64,000 nucleotides of DNA from Aureispira sp963837355 (GTDB lineage Bacteria > Bacteroidota > Bacteroidia > Chitinophagales > Saprospiraceae). Made by a program: the position numbers and the translations under genes. The DNA lies in the NCBI GenBank assembly GCA_963837355.1, contig CAWIMY010000007.1, forward strand, positions 124,001-188,000, written 5' to 3'. Shown in pieces: positions 35,167 through 44,553 of this stretch (positions within the stretch are counted from its first letter, which is position 1; each line of letters opens with the position of its first letter). The notes under the pieces were generated by a model, which was not told the origin of the DNA, made no database searches, and was given only the letters and a program-made list of their open reading frames with translations.

Positions 35167-37680
35167 ATGCATGATAAATTTCTAATTACTCCATTGCTAA
35201 TCGTATTTGGCTTACTATGGATAAGCTGCACCTTATCTGCCCAAATTCCCATTCTACAACAAACCACCACCCCCGACGGACGGGTACAACTCACGGTTAA
35301 TTCCACCTCTAACCATTACTATATCCTACAAGCACGGCATGGAACCACAGGCCCATTTGAGTGGACGACTTCTATGACCCTAGGAAAAGCAGGTACAACT
35401 GTTATCACGGAGTCGTTGGAAGCTTATCCAACGACGGCGCATTATCAGGTGTTGGAATACTCGTTTGCTGCACCTTTTGATACCGACGGCGATGGCATAG
35501 ACGATGTGACGGAATTTTGGAACATTCCCAATAATAGCCCCTTGAACAAGGCCATGTCGGTAAGTCGGCAGGATGGGGCGGTTTATTTGGACAGTATTAC
35601 GGCGTTCAACGAATTTTCGGTGTTGTATGACAATGTGCAGTGGTCACCGTTTTTGGATGGGAAGCGTTTTGCGAAATTTATTATTACCGATTTTGATACC
35701 GCGCCAAAGGTGTTTTTCTTGAATGGGAATACCCACTATTTACACGCGGATTTTGCGAATGCTGTGGGGGTTGCGAGCAGCGGGCCTACGGTCAAAAAAG
35801 GGCAAATAATTTATCATCCGACAACGATTTCTAACAATGGAACGTTGGGCACCTTTGCGTTTAATTACAGCAATGGACACGGAGAAGATTTTGCCGTGGT
35901 AGAGAAATGCCACGAGCTACTGGCGGCCAATATGCCGTTTTTAAAGAATAACTTTGCTTATTTTGTAACGACCAATAGCGAGGCAGATTACAGCCGCGAT
36001 TCGGTGCTGTATGAGGACTCTCGGGTATCCGTGCTGTTTGAGCGGGATGTTTATGCGGCGGTAGATTATTGGGGGTTGAACGAGGCCGAGGGCTTTGGTT
36101 ATTTTAGAGCCGTCAACTCAGGAGATATTCCCGACCCGACGGATATTGTTTTGTACAATAGTTTGCCGAATAACTTGCCTCGGGTGGGGGGCATTATTAC
36201 TTCTGTGATTCAAACGCCCTTGTCGCACGTTAATTTGAGAGCGATTCAAGATGGGGTACCCAATTGCTATATCCGTGATCCTTTGGGCGTAGATTCTATT
36301 GCAGATTTGCTGGGGCGCTACATTTATTTTAGGGTGGAGCAGGGAAAATATACGATTCGGGAAGCGACGTTGCAAGAAGTGAACGACTGGTTTGATGACT
36401 TGCGCCCTGTAGACGAGCAAGAATCGCCGCTGAATTTGGGCTATCGCGCTATTTTGCCTTTAGAAGACCTTACCTTTCTGATGTCGGATGGCTTTGGGGC
36501 AAAATGTGCCAATGTTGCAACGCTGGGTAAATTGGGTTTTCCTGCGGGAACGATTCCCGATGGTTATGGGATTCCCTTTTATTTTTATCAAGAGTTTATG
36601 CGCTGCAATGATCTTTTTGAGGCGGCTAAGGAAATGATGAAGGAGCCCGATTTTGTGACCGATAGAAATCGACGGGATGCCCTTTTGGCCGCATTTAGAG
36701 AAAAAATAAAAGACGCGGACGTACCTGATTGGATGGATAGAAAATTCAGTGCGTTACAGAAAAAATTTCCTGCGGGCACCTCTATTCGCTGCCGTTCTAG
36801 TACCAACAACGAGGATTTGCCTGGCTTTAATGGTGCGGGGTTGTACGATTCCAAAACACAGCATCCCGACGAGGGACATATTTCTAAATCCATAAAGCAA
36901 ATTTATGCCAGTCTCTGGAATTTACGGGCGTTTGATGAGCGCGAGTTTTACCGCGTCAACCACTTTACCGCGTCGATGGCGGTGTTGTGCCATCCCAATT
37001 TTTCGGGGGAGCAGGCCAATGGGGTAGGAGTCAGCCGCGATCCGATTTATCAAACAGGCGACGCGTTTTATTACCTCAATACCCAGATTGGCGAAGACTT
37101 AATTACCAATCCTAACGCACGGTCGATTCCTGAAGAAATTCTATTGGATAAAACCGAAGCAGGAACTAGCAATTACTTGGTCTTACGCCGTTCTAGTTTG
37201 TTAGCGAATAACGAATTGGTGATGGAGGAGGAATACTTGGATCAATTACGGGTGTATTTAACGACCATTCACAACGAGTTTGCCCGACTCTACCAAGCGG
37301 AGGACAACGAAACGTTTTCGATGGAAATCGAGTACAAAATTAGTGCAGAGGGGCAATTGGTCATCAAGCAAGCGCGGCCTTGGGTGGGTTATGTGCAGGA
37401 CGAGGATATTCAAGCCATCAATTCCTTAGCATTAGGGTTTACCTTATTTCCTAATCCCGCACAGGACTTTATCAACATTACTTCGATGAACGCTAACTTA
37501 CGGTATTTGCGCATCACAACAATGGCGGGGCAGATCGTTTACGAAAAGGAATTGACCGATTTGCATAGTTCGGACACACAAATTTCGGTCGCTGATTTTC
37601 CTCCTGGGGTGTATATTGTAAGCGGGTTTACCAGTACAGGCATCGCGCATTTGGCGCAGAAATTTGTTAAACATCCTTAG
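35167..37680 (+). CDS. secreted PEP/pyruvate-dikinase-like phosphotransfer protein with T9SS sorting domain
   Basis: This 837-residue protein begins with a signal peptide (cleavage after LSAQ near residue 26). Near residue 105 is a calcium-type DTDGDGIDD loop. At about 335-400 a phosphohistidine (swivelling) domain is seen, with SVIQTPLSHVNLRAIQDG (His354). From about 430 to 745 follows a PEP/pyruvate-dikinase N-terminal ATP-binding domain: GAKCANVATLGKLGFPAGTI, IRCRSSTNNEDLPGFNGAG, and the closing FSMEIEYKI ... LVIKQARPW. The last 75 residues are a T9SS type A domain (FTLFPNPAQDFINI). A His domain before the ATP domain is the order of glucan water dikinases. The substrate is unknown. An exported ATP-dependent enzyme is unexpected. 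Confidence 0.85.
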   Translation: MHDKFLITPLLIVFGLLWISCTLSAQIPILQQTTTPDGRVQLTVNSTSNHYYILQARHGTTGPFEWTTSMTLGKAGTTVITESLEAYPTTAHYQVLEYSFAAPFDTDGDGIDDVTEFWNIPNNSPLNKAMSVSRQDGAVYLDSITAFNEFSVLYDNVQWSPFLDGKRFAKFIITDFDTAPKVFFLNGNTHYLHADFANAVGVASSGPTVKKGQIIYHPTTISNNGTLGTFAFNYSNGHGEDFAVVEKCHELLAANMPFLKNNFAYFVTTNSEADYSRDSVLYEDSRVSVLFERDVYAAVDYWGLNEAEGFGYFRAVNSGDIPDPTDIVLYNSLPNNLPRVGGIITSVIQTPLSHVNLRAIQDGVPNCYIRDPLGVDSIADLLGRYIYFRVEQGKYTIREATLQEVNDWFDDLRPVDEQESPLNLGYRAILPLEDLTFLMSDGFGAKCANVATLGKLGFPAGTIPDGYGIPFYFYQEFMRCNDLFEAAKEMMKEPDFVTDRNRRDALLAAFREKIKDADVPDWMDRKFSALQKKFPAGTSIRCRSSTNNEDLPGFNGAGLYDSKTQHPDEGHISKSIKQIYASLWNLRAFDEREFYRVNHFTASMAVLCHPNFSGEQANGVGVSRDPIYQTGDAFYYLNTQIGEDLITNPNARSIPEEILLDKTEAGTSNYLVLRRSSLLANNELVMEEEYLDQLRVYLTTIHNEFARLYQAEDNETFSMEIEYKISAEGQLVIKQARPWVGYVQDEDIQAINSLALGFTLFPNPAQDFINITSMNANLRYLRITTMAGQIVYEKELTDLHSSDTQISVADFPPGVYIVSGFTSTGIAHLAQKFVKHP

Positions 37681-37868
37681 CGGAGTCTGAGAAGAAGGTT
37701 TTAATTGGGAAGGGGTATTAAAACATAATCTACTGGATAAAAGGCTAACTCTAATAACAAAAGCTATTCCCACAAAAAGACAATTGAGAGTAATAAGAAT
37801 CCCTACAAAAATAGTAATTTTACTACTACACGCGCCTACATTCGTTCATCTATGTACCAAGATTACCA

Positions 37869-38474
37869 ATGGAAGTACCTTTATCAGAAGAAGAGAAAAT
37901 TAGAATCCTGAATTCTAATGATATTTACGAGATCATGAATAAGGTCTTATTGCGCGAGCAAAAGATAGATCAAGATCGAGAACATTTTTGGGTGATCGGT
38001 TTGGACAATGCCAACCGCATTTTGTTTATCGAAATGGTCAGCTTAGGATCGGTCAACCAGACGATTGTCAAACCGATGGAGGTGTTTAGTCTTGCGCTGC
38101 AACGCCGCGCGGTACAGATCATTTTGTGTCACAACCATCCGAGCAGTTCTCTAAAACCCTCGGAGTACGATCAGGACATTACGGATCGCCTCATCCAGGT
38201 GGGGATTATCGTAGATTTGCCCGTTTACGACCACTTGATAATTTCGCCCCACGGCTTTTTGAGCTTTGATGATGCAGGGTTAATGGCCGTTCTAAAAACG
38301 AGTTTAAAATATGTCCCTGCTTACGAACAGGCGCAACGGATGCGGGAACAGGCGGCAGCTATTGTTTCTAAAGAAAAAGAGCGTATTGCTCGACGGATGA
38401 AGCGAAGCGGCCTGGATATGGTTGCCATTGCAGAATGGACTGGATTGAGCTTGGAGGAGGTGGAGAAGTTGTAG
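37869..38474 (+). CDS. RadC-like JAB/MPN domain protein with Rpn-type C-terminal tail
   Basis: The 201-residue protein carries the RadC JAB metallo-domain (Glu in FIEMVSLG; HNHPSSSLKPSEYD with the His-x-His and Asp ligands). It has the surrounding family pattern QTIVKPMEVFSLALQRRAVQIILCHNHPS. The usual N-terminal helix-hairpin-helix part of RadC is missing. The last 35 residues form a charged helix ending AIAEWTGLSLEEVEKL, a tail typical of Rpn/PD-(D/E)XK transposase-like nucleases rather than RadC. Three Rpn genes follow immediately. RadC-like proteins are common in mobile and defence regions; the biochemical role is unsettled. Confidence 0.85.
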   Translation: MEVPLSEEEKIRILNSNDIYEIMNKVLLREQKIDQDREHFWVIGLDNANRILFIEMVSLGSVNQTIVKPMEVFSLALQRRAVQIILCHNHPSSSLKPSEYDQDITDRLIQVGIIVDLPVYDHLIISPHGFLSFDDAGLMAVLKTSLKYVPAYEQAQRMREQAAAIVSKEKERIARRMKRSGLDMVAIAEWTGLSLEEVEKL

Positions 38475-38603
38475 GAGAGGGCACGCTGGGTTGGATAAGT
38501 CATCCTACTAGACAACAAAATATATTTTGCTGCGTATAAAAAGTGGAAACGCCTTCAGAATGGAAGGGGCTTACTCAACAAGCCATCTCAAAAAAAACGA
38601 ACG

Positions 38604-39489
38604 ATGTCCTTACAAGACAAATACATCAACCCTTTAACGGATTTCGGTTTTAAAAAGCTCTTTGGAGAGGAACCGAACAAAGACCTATTGATTGATTTTT
38701 TGAATCAAATCCTACCTCCTGTGCATCAAATCAAGGATTTGACCTACACGAAGAATGAGCATTTGGGCAACAATTCAAGCGAGCGCAAAGCAATTTTTGA
38801 TTTGTACTGTAAAAGCAATGCAGGCGAGAAATTCATTGTAGAGGTGCAGAAGGCGAAGCAGAATTTTTTTAAAGATCGCTCCATCTATTATTCTACGTTT
38901 CCGATTCAGGAGCAAGCCCAAACAGGCGATTGGAATTTTAAGCTGACCCCCGTTTATACCATTGGGATTCTAGATTTTATATTCGAGGAACATAAGGGCA
39001 GTACAGAATTATTACACACAGTAAAGTTGAAAAATCAGCGCAATAACTTGTTTTATGATAAGTTGACCTATGTGTACATTGAGTTGCCTAAATTTAAGAA
39101 AACAGCGACTGAATTAGAGACGAAGTTCGACAAATGGTTGTACATCTTTCGCCACCTGTCGAACTTACAAGATCGTCCCTGCGGCTTTGCAAGAGCGGGT
39201 TTTTGAGAAGTTGTTCAAAGCAGCTTCCATTGCTACCTTCTCGCAGGAGGAACGAACGTCTTATGAGGATAGTTTGAAGCATTTTCGGGATATTAAAAAT
39301 ATAGCCGATACGCATCGGGAAGAAGGGATTGAAGAGGGAATAGAAATTGGAGAGAAAAGAGGAGAGATAAAAGGGGCAAGAGAAAAGCGGAATATCAAAG
39401 TAGCTAGAGAATTTAAAGCACTGGGTATTGATCCCGCTATAATTGCAAAAGGAACGGGTCTGACCGAAGAAGAAATTAATAACCTATAG
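38604..39489 (+). CDS. Rpn-type PD-(D/E)XK nuclease, tandem copy 1, frame interrupted near 39180
   Basis: Rpn-family (recombination-promoting nuclease / putative transposase) protein. It starts MSLQDKYINPLTDFGFKKLFG; the nuclease core is AIFDLYCKSNAGEKFIVEVQKAK (Asp, then Glu-x-Gln). The C-terminus is Glu/Lys-rich and ends TGLTEEEINNL. At CGT-CCC-T-GCG (39174-39183) the frame moves +1 compared with copies 2 and 3, which read RPAALQER in frame. Corrected length is about 294 residues. The C-terminal third could be translated separately from a TTG at 39187; in E. coli RpnA, a C-terminal internal product is known to inhibit the nuclease. Whether that applies here is inference. Confidence 0.85.
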
Positions 39490-39558
39490 CCGCCGCCAGT
39501 ACATAACCAAACCATAGACTTAATAATTCACAAAAAGTAGTCTCAAAAAAGCTCAAGG

Positions 39559-40451
39559 ATGTCCTTACAAGACAAATACATCAACCCTTTAACGGATTTC
39601 GGTTTTAAAAAGCTCTTTGGAGAGGAACCGAACAAAGACCTATTGATTGATTTTTTGAATCAAATCCTACCCCCTGTGCATCAAATCAAAGATTTGACCT
39701 ACACGAAGAATGAGCATTTGGGCAACAATTCAAGCGAGCGCAAAGCAATTTTTGATTTGTACTGTAAAAGCAATGCAGGCGAGAAATTCATTGTAGAGGT
39801 GCAGAAGGCGAAGCAGAATTTTTTTAAAGATCGCTCCATCTATTATTCTACGTTTCCGATTCAGGAGCAAGCCCAAACAGGCGATTGGAATTTTAAGCTG
39901 ACCCCCGTTTATACCATTGGGATTCTAGATTTTATATTCGAGGAACATAAGGACAGCACGGAATTATTACACACAGTAAAGTTGAAGAATCAGCGCAATA
40001 ACTTGTTTTATGATAAGTTGACCTATGTGTACATTGAGTTGCCTAAATTCAAGAAAACAGCGACTGAATTAGAGACGAAGTTCGACAAATGGTTGTACAT
40101 CTTTCGCCACCTGTCGAACTTACAAGATCGTCCCGCAGCTTTGCAAGAGCGGATTTTTGAGAAGTTGTTCAAAGCGGCCTCTATTGCTACCTTCTCGCAG
40201 GAGGAACGGACTTCTTATGAGGATAGTTTGAAGCATTTTCGGGATATTAAAAATATAGCCGATACGCATCGAGAAGAAGGGATTGAAGAGGGAATAGAAA
40301 TTGGGGAGAGAAGAGGAGAGAAAAGAGGAGAGATAAAGGGGCAAGAGAAAACAATATCAAAGTAGCTAGAGAATTTAAAGCACTGGGTATTGATCCCGCT
40401 ATAATTGCAAAAGGAACGGGTCTAACCGAAGAAGAAATTAATAACCTATAG
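39559..40451 (+). CDS. Rpn-type PD-(D/E)XK nuclease, tandem copy 2, tail out of frame
   Basis: Nearly identical to copy 1 over the first about 235 codons (one visible change is Gly to Asp in EEHKDSTE). It is intact through the nuclease core and the RPAALQER segment. In the Lys/Glu-rich tail (around 40330-40350) a base is lost relative to copy 1, and a TAG at 40363-40365 ends the frame. The conserved end (REFKALGIDPAIIAKG, TGLTEEEINNL) continues in another frame to 40451. The main product is 268 residues. The 69-base spacer to copy 3 is also repeated. Confidence 0.85.
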
Positions 40452-40520
40452 CCGCCGCCAGTACATAACCAAACCATAGACTTAATAATTCATAAAAAGT
40501 AGTCTCAAAAAACCTCAACG

Positions 40521-41405
40521 ATGTCCTTACAAGACAAATACATCAACCCTTTAACGGATTTCGGTTTTAAAAAGCTCTTTGGAGAGGAACCGAACAAAGA
40601 CCTATTGATTGATTTTTTGAATCAAATCCTACCCCCTGTGCATCAAATCAAGGATTTGACCTACACGAAGAATGAGCATTTGGGCAACAATTCAAGCGAG
40701 CGCAAAGCAATTTTTGATTTGTACTGTAAAAGCAATGCAGGCGAGAAATTCATTGTAGAGGTGCAGAAGGCGAAGCAGAATTTTTTTAAAGATCGCTCCA
40801 TCTATTATTCTACGTTTCCGATTCAGGAGCAAGCCCAAACAGGCGATTGGAATTTTAAGCTGACCCCCGTTTATACCATTGGGATTCTAGATTTTATATT
40901 CGAGGAACATAAGGGCAGTACAGAATTATTACACACAGTAAAGTTGAAAAATCAGCGCAATAACTTGTTTTATGATAAGTTGACCTATGTGTATATTGAG
41001 TTGCCTAAATTTAAGAAAACAGCGACTGAATTAGAGACAAAGTTTGACAAATGGTTGTACATCTTTCGCCACCTGTCGAACTTACAAGATCGCCCTGCGG
41101 CTCTGCAAGAGCGGGTTTTTGAGAAGTTGTTCAAAGCAGCTTCCATTGCTACCTTCTCGCAGGAGGAACGGACTTCTTATGAGGATAGTTTGAAGCATTT
41201 TCGGGATATTAAAAATATAGCGGATACGCATCGGGAAGAAGGGATTGAAGAGGGAATAGAAATTGGAGAGAAAAGAGGAGTGGTAAAGGAACAAAAGAAG
41301 AGCGGAGATGATAGTAGCTCGACGAATTTAAAACACTGGGTATAGATCCTTACTACAATTGTAAAGGCAACGGGTCTGACTGAAGAAGAAATTAATAACT
41401 TATAA
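40521..41405 (+). CDS. Rpn-type PD-(D/E)XK nuclease, tandem copy 3, diverged tail
   Basis: This is the third copy, nearly identical in the first about 250 codons. The tail has diverged: between about 41280 and 41345 several substitutions and compensating indels give SGDDSSSTNLKHWV and a TAG at 41343-41345. Beyond it the original frame resumes with IVKATGLTEEEINNL to 41405. The main product is 274 residues. All three copies have an intact catalytic region but a differently disturbed tail. A strong terminator follows at 41424. Confidence 0.85.
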
Positions 41406-41423
41406 ACCCCATCTCTCCCACAA

Positions 41424-41462
41424 AAAAAACACCCAACCAGCACGCTGCTAGTTGGGTGTTTT
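41424..41462. terminator. bidirectional terminator between the Rpn array and lpdA
   Basis: AAAACACCCAAC pairs with GTTGGGTGTTTT around an inner AGC/GCT pairing. A-run and T-run flanks suit both converging transcripts. Confidence 0.85.
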
Positions 41463-41492
41463 GAATTTTAAACCCTGACAAAAAACGCTTCC

Positions 41493-42908
41493 TTACATGT
41501 GCAAGGGGCGGTTGTCTGTCGCGGCTAAGGCCGCTTCTTTTACGGCCTCTGCAAAGGTCGGGTGCGCGTGGCTCATACGCGAAATATCTTCGGCAGAAGC
41601 GCGGAATTCCATCGCAGTGACCGCCTCGGCGATCAAATCGGCACAACGCGCGCCGATCATGTGAATGCCCAATACTTCATCCGTTTCGGCGTGGGCAATG
41701 ATTTTTACAAAACCATCCAAATCGGCGCTGGCTCTAGCGCGGCCCAAGGCACGGAAGGGAAATTTACCGACTTTAATCGGGATGCCTGCTTCTTTGAGTT
41801 GCTCTTGGGTTTGGCCTACGGCAGCCACTTCTGGCCATGTGTAGACCACGCCAGGAATGAGGTTGTAGTTGATGTGGGGGTGTTGTCCCACCATGTATTC
41901 AGCGACATAAATGCCTTCTTCTTCGGCTTTGTGGGCGAGCATGGCTCCGCGAACGACATCGCCAATCGCAAAGATGTTGGAAACATTGGTTTCCAAGTGG
42001 TCGTTGACCGAAATACGGCCACGATCATCGGTTTCAATACCTACATTTTCTAAGCCTAAGCTGTCAGTATAAGCGTGGCGACCAATAGCGATCAAGCAAT
42101 AATCGGCTTCTATTTCTACGGCTTCTTCCTTCTTACGAGAAGTCGCTTTTACTTTGACCCCTTTGCCATCAGATTCTACAGAATCGACCATGTGGCCTAA
42201 GCGGAAGTCAAAATTCAAGTGTTTTTTGAGGACTTTGCGCATTTCTTTGCCCAAGTCGGCATCCATGGTAGCTAGGACAGCGTCGGCGTATTCTACTACG
42301 GTGACTTTGCTGCCCAAACGCGCCCAAATTGAGCCCATTTCCAAGCCAATAACACCCGCTCCAATGATGACTACACTACTGGGTACTTCTTTCAAGTTCA
42401 AGGCTTCGGTAGAAGTGATGATGCGTTTTTTATCGTAGTTGAAGGGGGCAGGAGCAATGGGTTTAGATCCAGTAGCAATAATGACCTTGTCGGTTTCAAG
42501 GGTAGCTACTTCTTTCGATGCGTCGTTGCGGTCTACTACTTTGATGGTGTTTTTGTTGACAAAACTGCCGTGTCCTTCATAGACATCAATTTTGTTCTTT
42601 TTCATCAAAAAATTAACACCGTCGCAGGTATCAGAGACGACTTTATCTTTGCGCGCAATCATTTGCGGCATGTCTACGGTTAGGTTTTCTAACTGAATGC
42701 CGTGGTCGGCAAAGGATTTCTCAGCATTGTGAAAATGCTCTGAAGAGTCGAGTAATGCTTTGGAAGGAATACAGCCAACATTGAGACAAGTACCACCTAA
42801 AGTGCTGTATCGTTCAACGATAGCCGTTTTCAAACCCAATTGTGCACAGCGGATCGCCGCTACATAGCCTCCAGGGCCTGAACCAATAACGGTCACATCA
42901 TATTTCAT
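41493..42908 (-). CDS. lpdA: dihydrolipoamide dehydrogenase (E3)
   Basis: This FAD flavoenzyme reoxidises lipoamide for 2-oxoacid dehydrogenases and glycine cleavage. The 471-residue protein has the FAD loop GSGPGGYVAAI, the redox disulfide GGTCLNVGCIPSKALL, and the NAD loop IGAGVIGLEMGSIWARLG. It also has IGDVVRGAMLAHKAEEEG and the C-terminal His-Glu pair in HAHPTFAEAVKEA. The E2 gene odhB lies 16 kb upstream in this window. Nothing unusual is seen. Confidence 0.96.
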   Translation of the reverse strand: MKYDVTVIGSGPGGYVAAIRCAQLGLKTAIVERYSTLGGTCLNVGCIPSKALLDSSEHFHNAEKSFADHGIQLENLTVDMPQMIARKDKVVSDTCDGVNFLMKKNKIDVYEGHGSFVNKNTIKVVDRNDASKEVATLETDKVIIATGSKPIAPAPFNYDKKRIITSTEALNLKEVPSSVVIIGAGVIGLEMGSIWARLGSKVTVVEYADAVLATMDADLGKEMRKVLKKHLNFDFRLGHMVDSVESDGKGVKVKATSRKKEEAVEIEADYCLIAIGRHAYTDSLGLENVGIETDDRGRISVNDHLETNVSNIFAIGDVVRGAMLAHKAEEEGIYVAEYMVGQHPHINYNLIPGVVYTWPEVAAVGQTQEQLKEAGIPIKVGKFPFRALGRARASADLDGFVKIIAHAETDEVLGIHMIGARCADLIAEAVTAMEFRASAEDISRMSHAHPTFAEAVKEAALAATDNRPLHM

Positions 42909-43008
42909 AAGAAATGTTCTATTTTGATTTATGGTAATATAAAGAGGAGTTTAATAACCCGCTCTTTTATAGTGTTGCAACGCAGTACAAGAAGAAAAAG
43001 TTCGCTTG

Positions 43009-44025
43009 TTACAAAGCGGCCTCCTCCACTATAATGGGCTGCACCAACGGTTGTTGTCGATGTAGGAGTTGTAACTTAAATGCTCTCTCTCTTCTTCGGC
43101 TGCTACCAATAGCTAATAAGATGGTTATCAGGAACAATAAGCCAATTATAATATAAGGCCATACCAACGCCGCTTGCAATAAAAATTGCTTGAACTGTAT
43201 CCATCCTGCTTCTAAATTGCCTGACAAATCTGCCGAAAAGGTAGTCGCTACAGGCTCGATAGGAGTCAACTCTTCATAAAAGGCAATGGTCAAGGTGCTG
43301 GGGCTAGCTAAGGTTGCTTGTTCTCGCAAATTTAAGATTATCAATTCTAAGTTTTGATTCAATTCTGCCATGCGCTCTTTTAGCAACAATTGATCGCGGA
43401 TATTCTCGGTGTCTTCCAATTGTTCTCGGAGATCGTGTAGGCGTTGTTTGGTAACCACCAACTCACTTTTGACCCGCAAGTGGTCGTTGTTGGTGGGCAT
43501 TTGCCAAAGGTGCTTTTTGCGTAACACGGCTGCTAAATCGCGGACGCGCTCTAACGTGGGCTGCATCTGGCTGGCAGGGGCTTGTAATTGAATAATGCTG
43601 CCTTTTTTGTGCTTGGCCATCTGCTCCGTTTCTTGTAAAATGATCAAGCCTTGCTCTTGCGCCAATTGTTGAATTTGTTGGTAGGTTTCTTCGTGGTTGC
43701 GCACTCTTAGTAGCAGGCCGCCGTGTTGGGGGGTCGAAGCTAAGGTGCTGGTTTCAGCAGGCGCTAAGCGATTGGAATCTAAGCTGAATAATAATTGTAC
43801 GGTATTCAACAGTTCCGCCGCCTTTTGGGGGTTGACATAAGAAACGCCTGCTTGGTTTTGGGTTTCTAAGCTGTTGCGCTGTTGCGCCAAGGCTTTTTCA
43901 AACTCTGCTTCAACCTGTTGTTCTACAGCGGCCAATTCCGTCCGTTGTTTGTCTTTTTCAGAAGGCTGGTTGCTTTGGCAGGCGGAGAGCGCCACGGCGA
44001 GTAAAAAAAGAAATAAATATGGCAT
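43009..44025 (-). CDS. DUF4349 lipoprotein
   Basis: This 338-residue protein has a lipoprotein signal (LSAC, Cys at about residue 16). A domain follows with GGLLLRVRNHEETYQQIQQLAQEQGLI, then a coiled coil (about residues 185-240, KQRLHDLREQLEDTENIRDQL) and ERMAELNQNLELIILNL. One C-terminal membrane helix (about 285-308) is followed by a basic tail. This matches the DUF4349 family, which is of unknown function. Lipid anchor plus membrane helix places most of the protein in the periplasm. Confidence 0.8.
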   Translation of the reverse strand: MPYLFLFLLAVALSACQSNQPSEKDKQRTELAAVEQQVEAEFEKALAQQRNSLETQNQAGVSYVNPQKAAELLNTVQLLFSLDSNRLAPAETSTLASTPQHGGLLLRVRNHEETYQQIQQLAQEQGLIILQETEQMAKHKKGSIIQLQAPASQMQPTLERVRDLAAVLRKKHLWQMPTNNDHLRVKSELVVTKQRLHDLREQLEDTENIRDQLLLKERMAELNQNLELIILNLREQATLASPSTLTIAFYEELTPIEPVATTFSADLSGNLEAGWIQFKQFLLQAALVWPYIIIGLLFLITILLAIGSSRRRERAFKLQLLHRQQPLVQPIIVEEAAL

Positions 44026-44232
44026 TGGTTCGGTGTTGGTGTGTAATTTTGCTCAACGGAATAGCGCCTTTCTTTTTTTTAGAAAATTTTGCAACGCCGC
44101 TGTTTGTCGCTAATTGATTACAAATCTAAGGAAAAAGTAAAGAAGTTGTTTGTTCTGTGCCATCAAACTGTATAGAAAGCCCTCGGGAATAGCCTCGTAT
44201 CTTGAAGAGGAGCATTTTTTGTTTTGAAAGGG

Positions 44233-44303
44233 GGTTGGAATTGCATTCCAAGGGGTGGGTAGCGCGCGTAGATGTAGGGCGGGGTTAGAATGCAATTCTA
44301 ACC
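44233..44303. repeat. paired palindromes upstream of parA
   Basis: TTGGAAT-TGC-ATTCCAA (44235-44251) and GTTAGAAT-GCA-ATTCTAAC (44284-44302) are each hairpins. They are also near-complements of each other, so the unit can fold as one long stem. They could be a dispersed REP-like repeat of Bacteroidota or a binding site for the partition proteins encoded downstream. Confidence 0.65.
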
Positions 44304-44420
44304 AAAAAGAAAACCCAAACCGCACCCCACCAATTCTTTTTATCACCAACAAGGAAACAAATTATCCCCTCGATTGCAATACACTTAAACTCAAATTCCC
44401 TAAATGCGTCGAAAATTTAC

Positions 44421-44428
44421 TATTTTTG
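44421..44428 (+). promoter_or_regulatory. probable -7 element of the parA operon
   Basis: TATTTTTG matches TAnnTTTG, 125 bases before the parA ATG. No convincing -33 element is seen at the usual distance. Confidence 0.45.
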
Positions 44429-44553
44429 GCAGTTGGACACCACCGCTAAATAGTAAGGGGCGGACAGCTTGACGCGAATCCATTATCTAATCATCAGAAT
44501 CTCTAGCAGAAAATAGTTTCTAGGGGGTTCTATTTGCAGGAAAAAAAACATAC

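Larger units (their letters stand above)
38604..41405 (+). repeat. tandem triplication of a ~0.96-kb unit
   Basis: Unit starts are at 38604, 39559 and 40521, so the periods are 955 and 962 bases. Each unit contains the Rpn gene plus a conserved spacer ending in AGTCTCAAAAAA just before the next ATG. The unit is almost invariant at the nucleotide level over the first 700 bases, which indicates recent duplication or ongoing gene conversion. Confidence 0.92.
44026..44553. other. intergenic region upstream of parA
   Basis: This 528-base gap between the divergent DUF4349 and parA genes contains an inverted pair of short palindromes (44233-44303) and a -7-like box (44421-44428). No supported gene or RNA is seen in the rest. 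Confidence 0.5.

Noticed and set aside
38604..41405. CRISPR-like array
   Set aside because: The repeat is a 0.96-kb gene unit in three copies, not short repeats with spacers.
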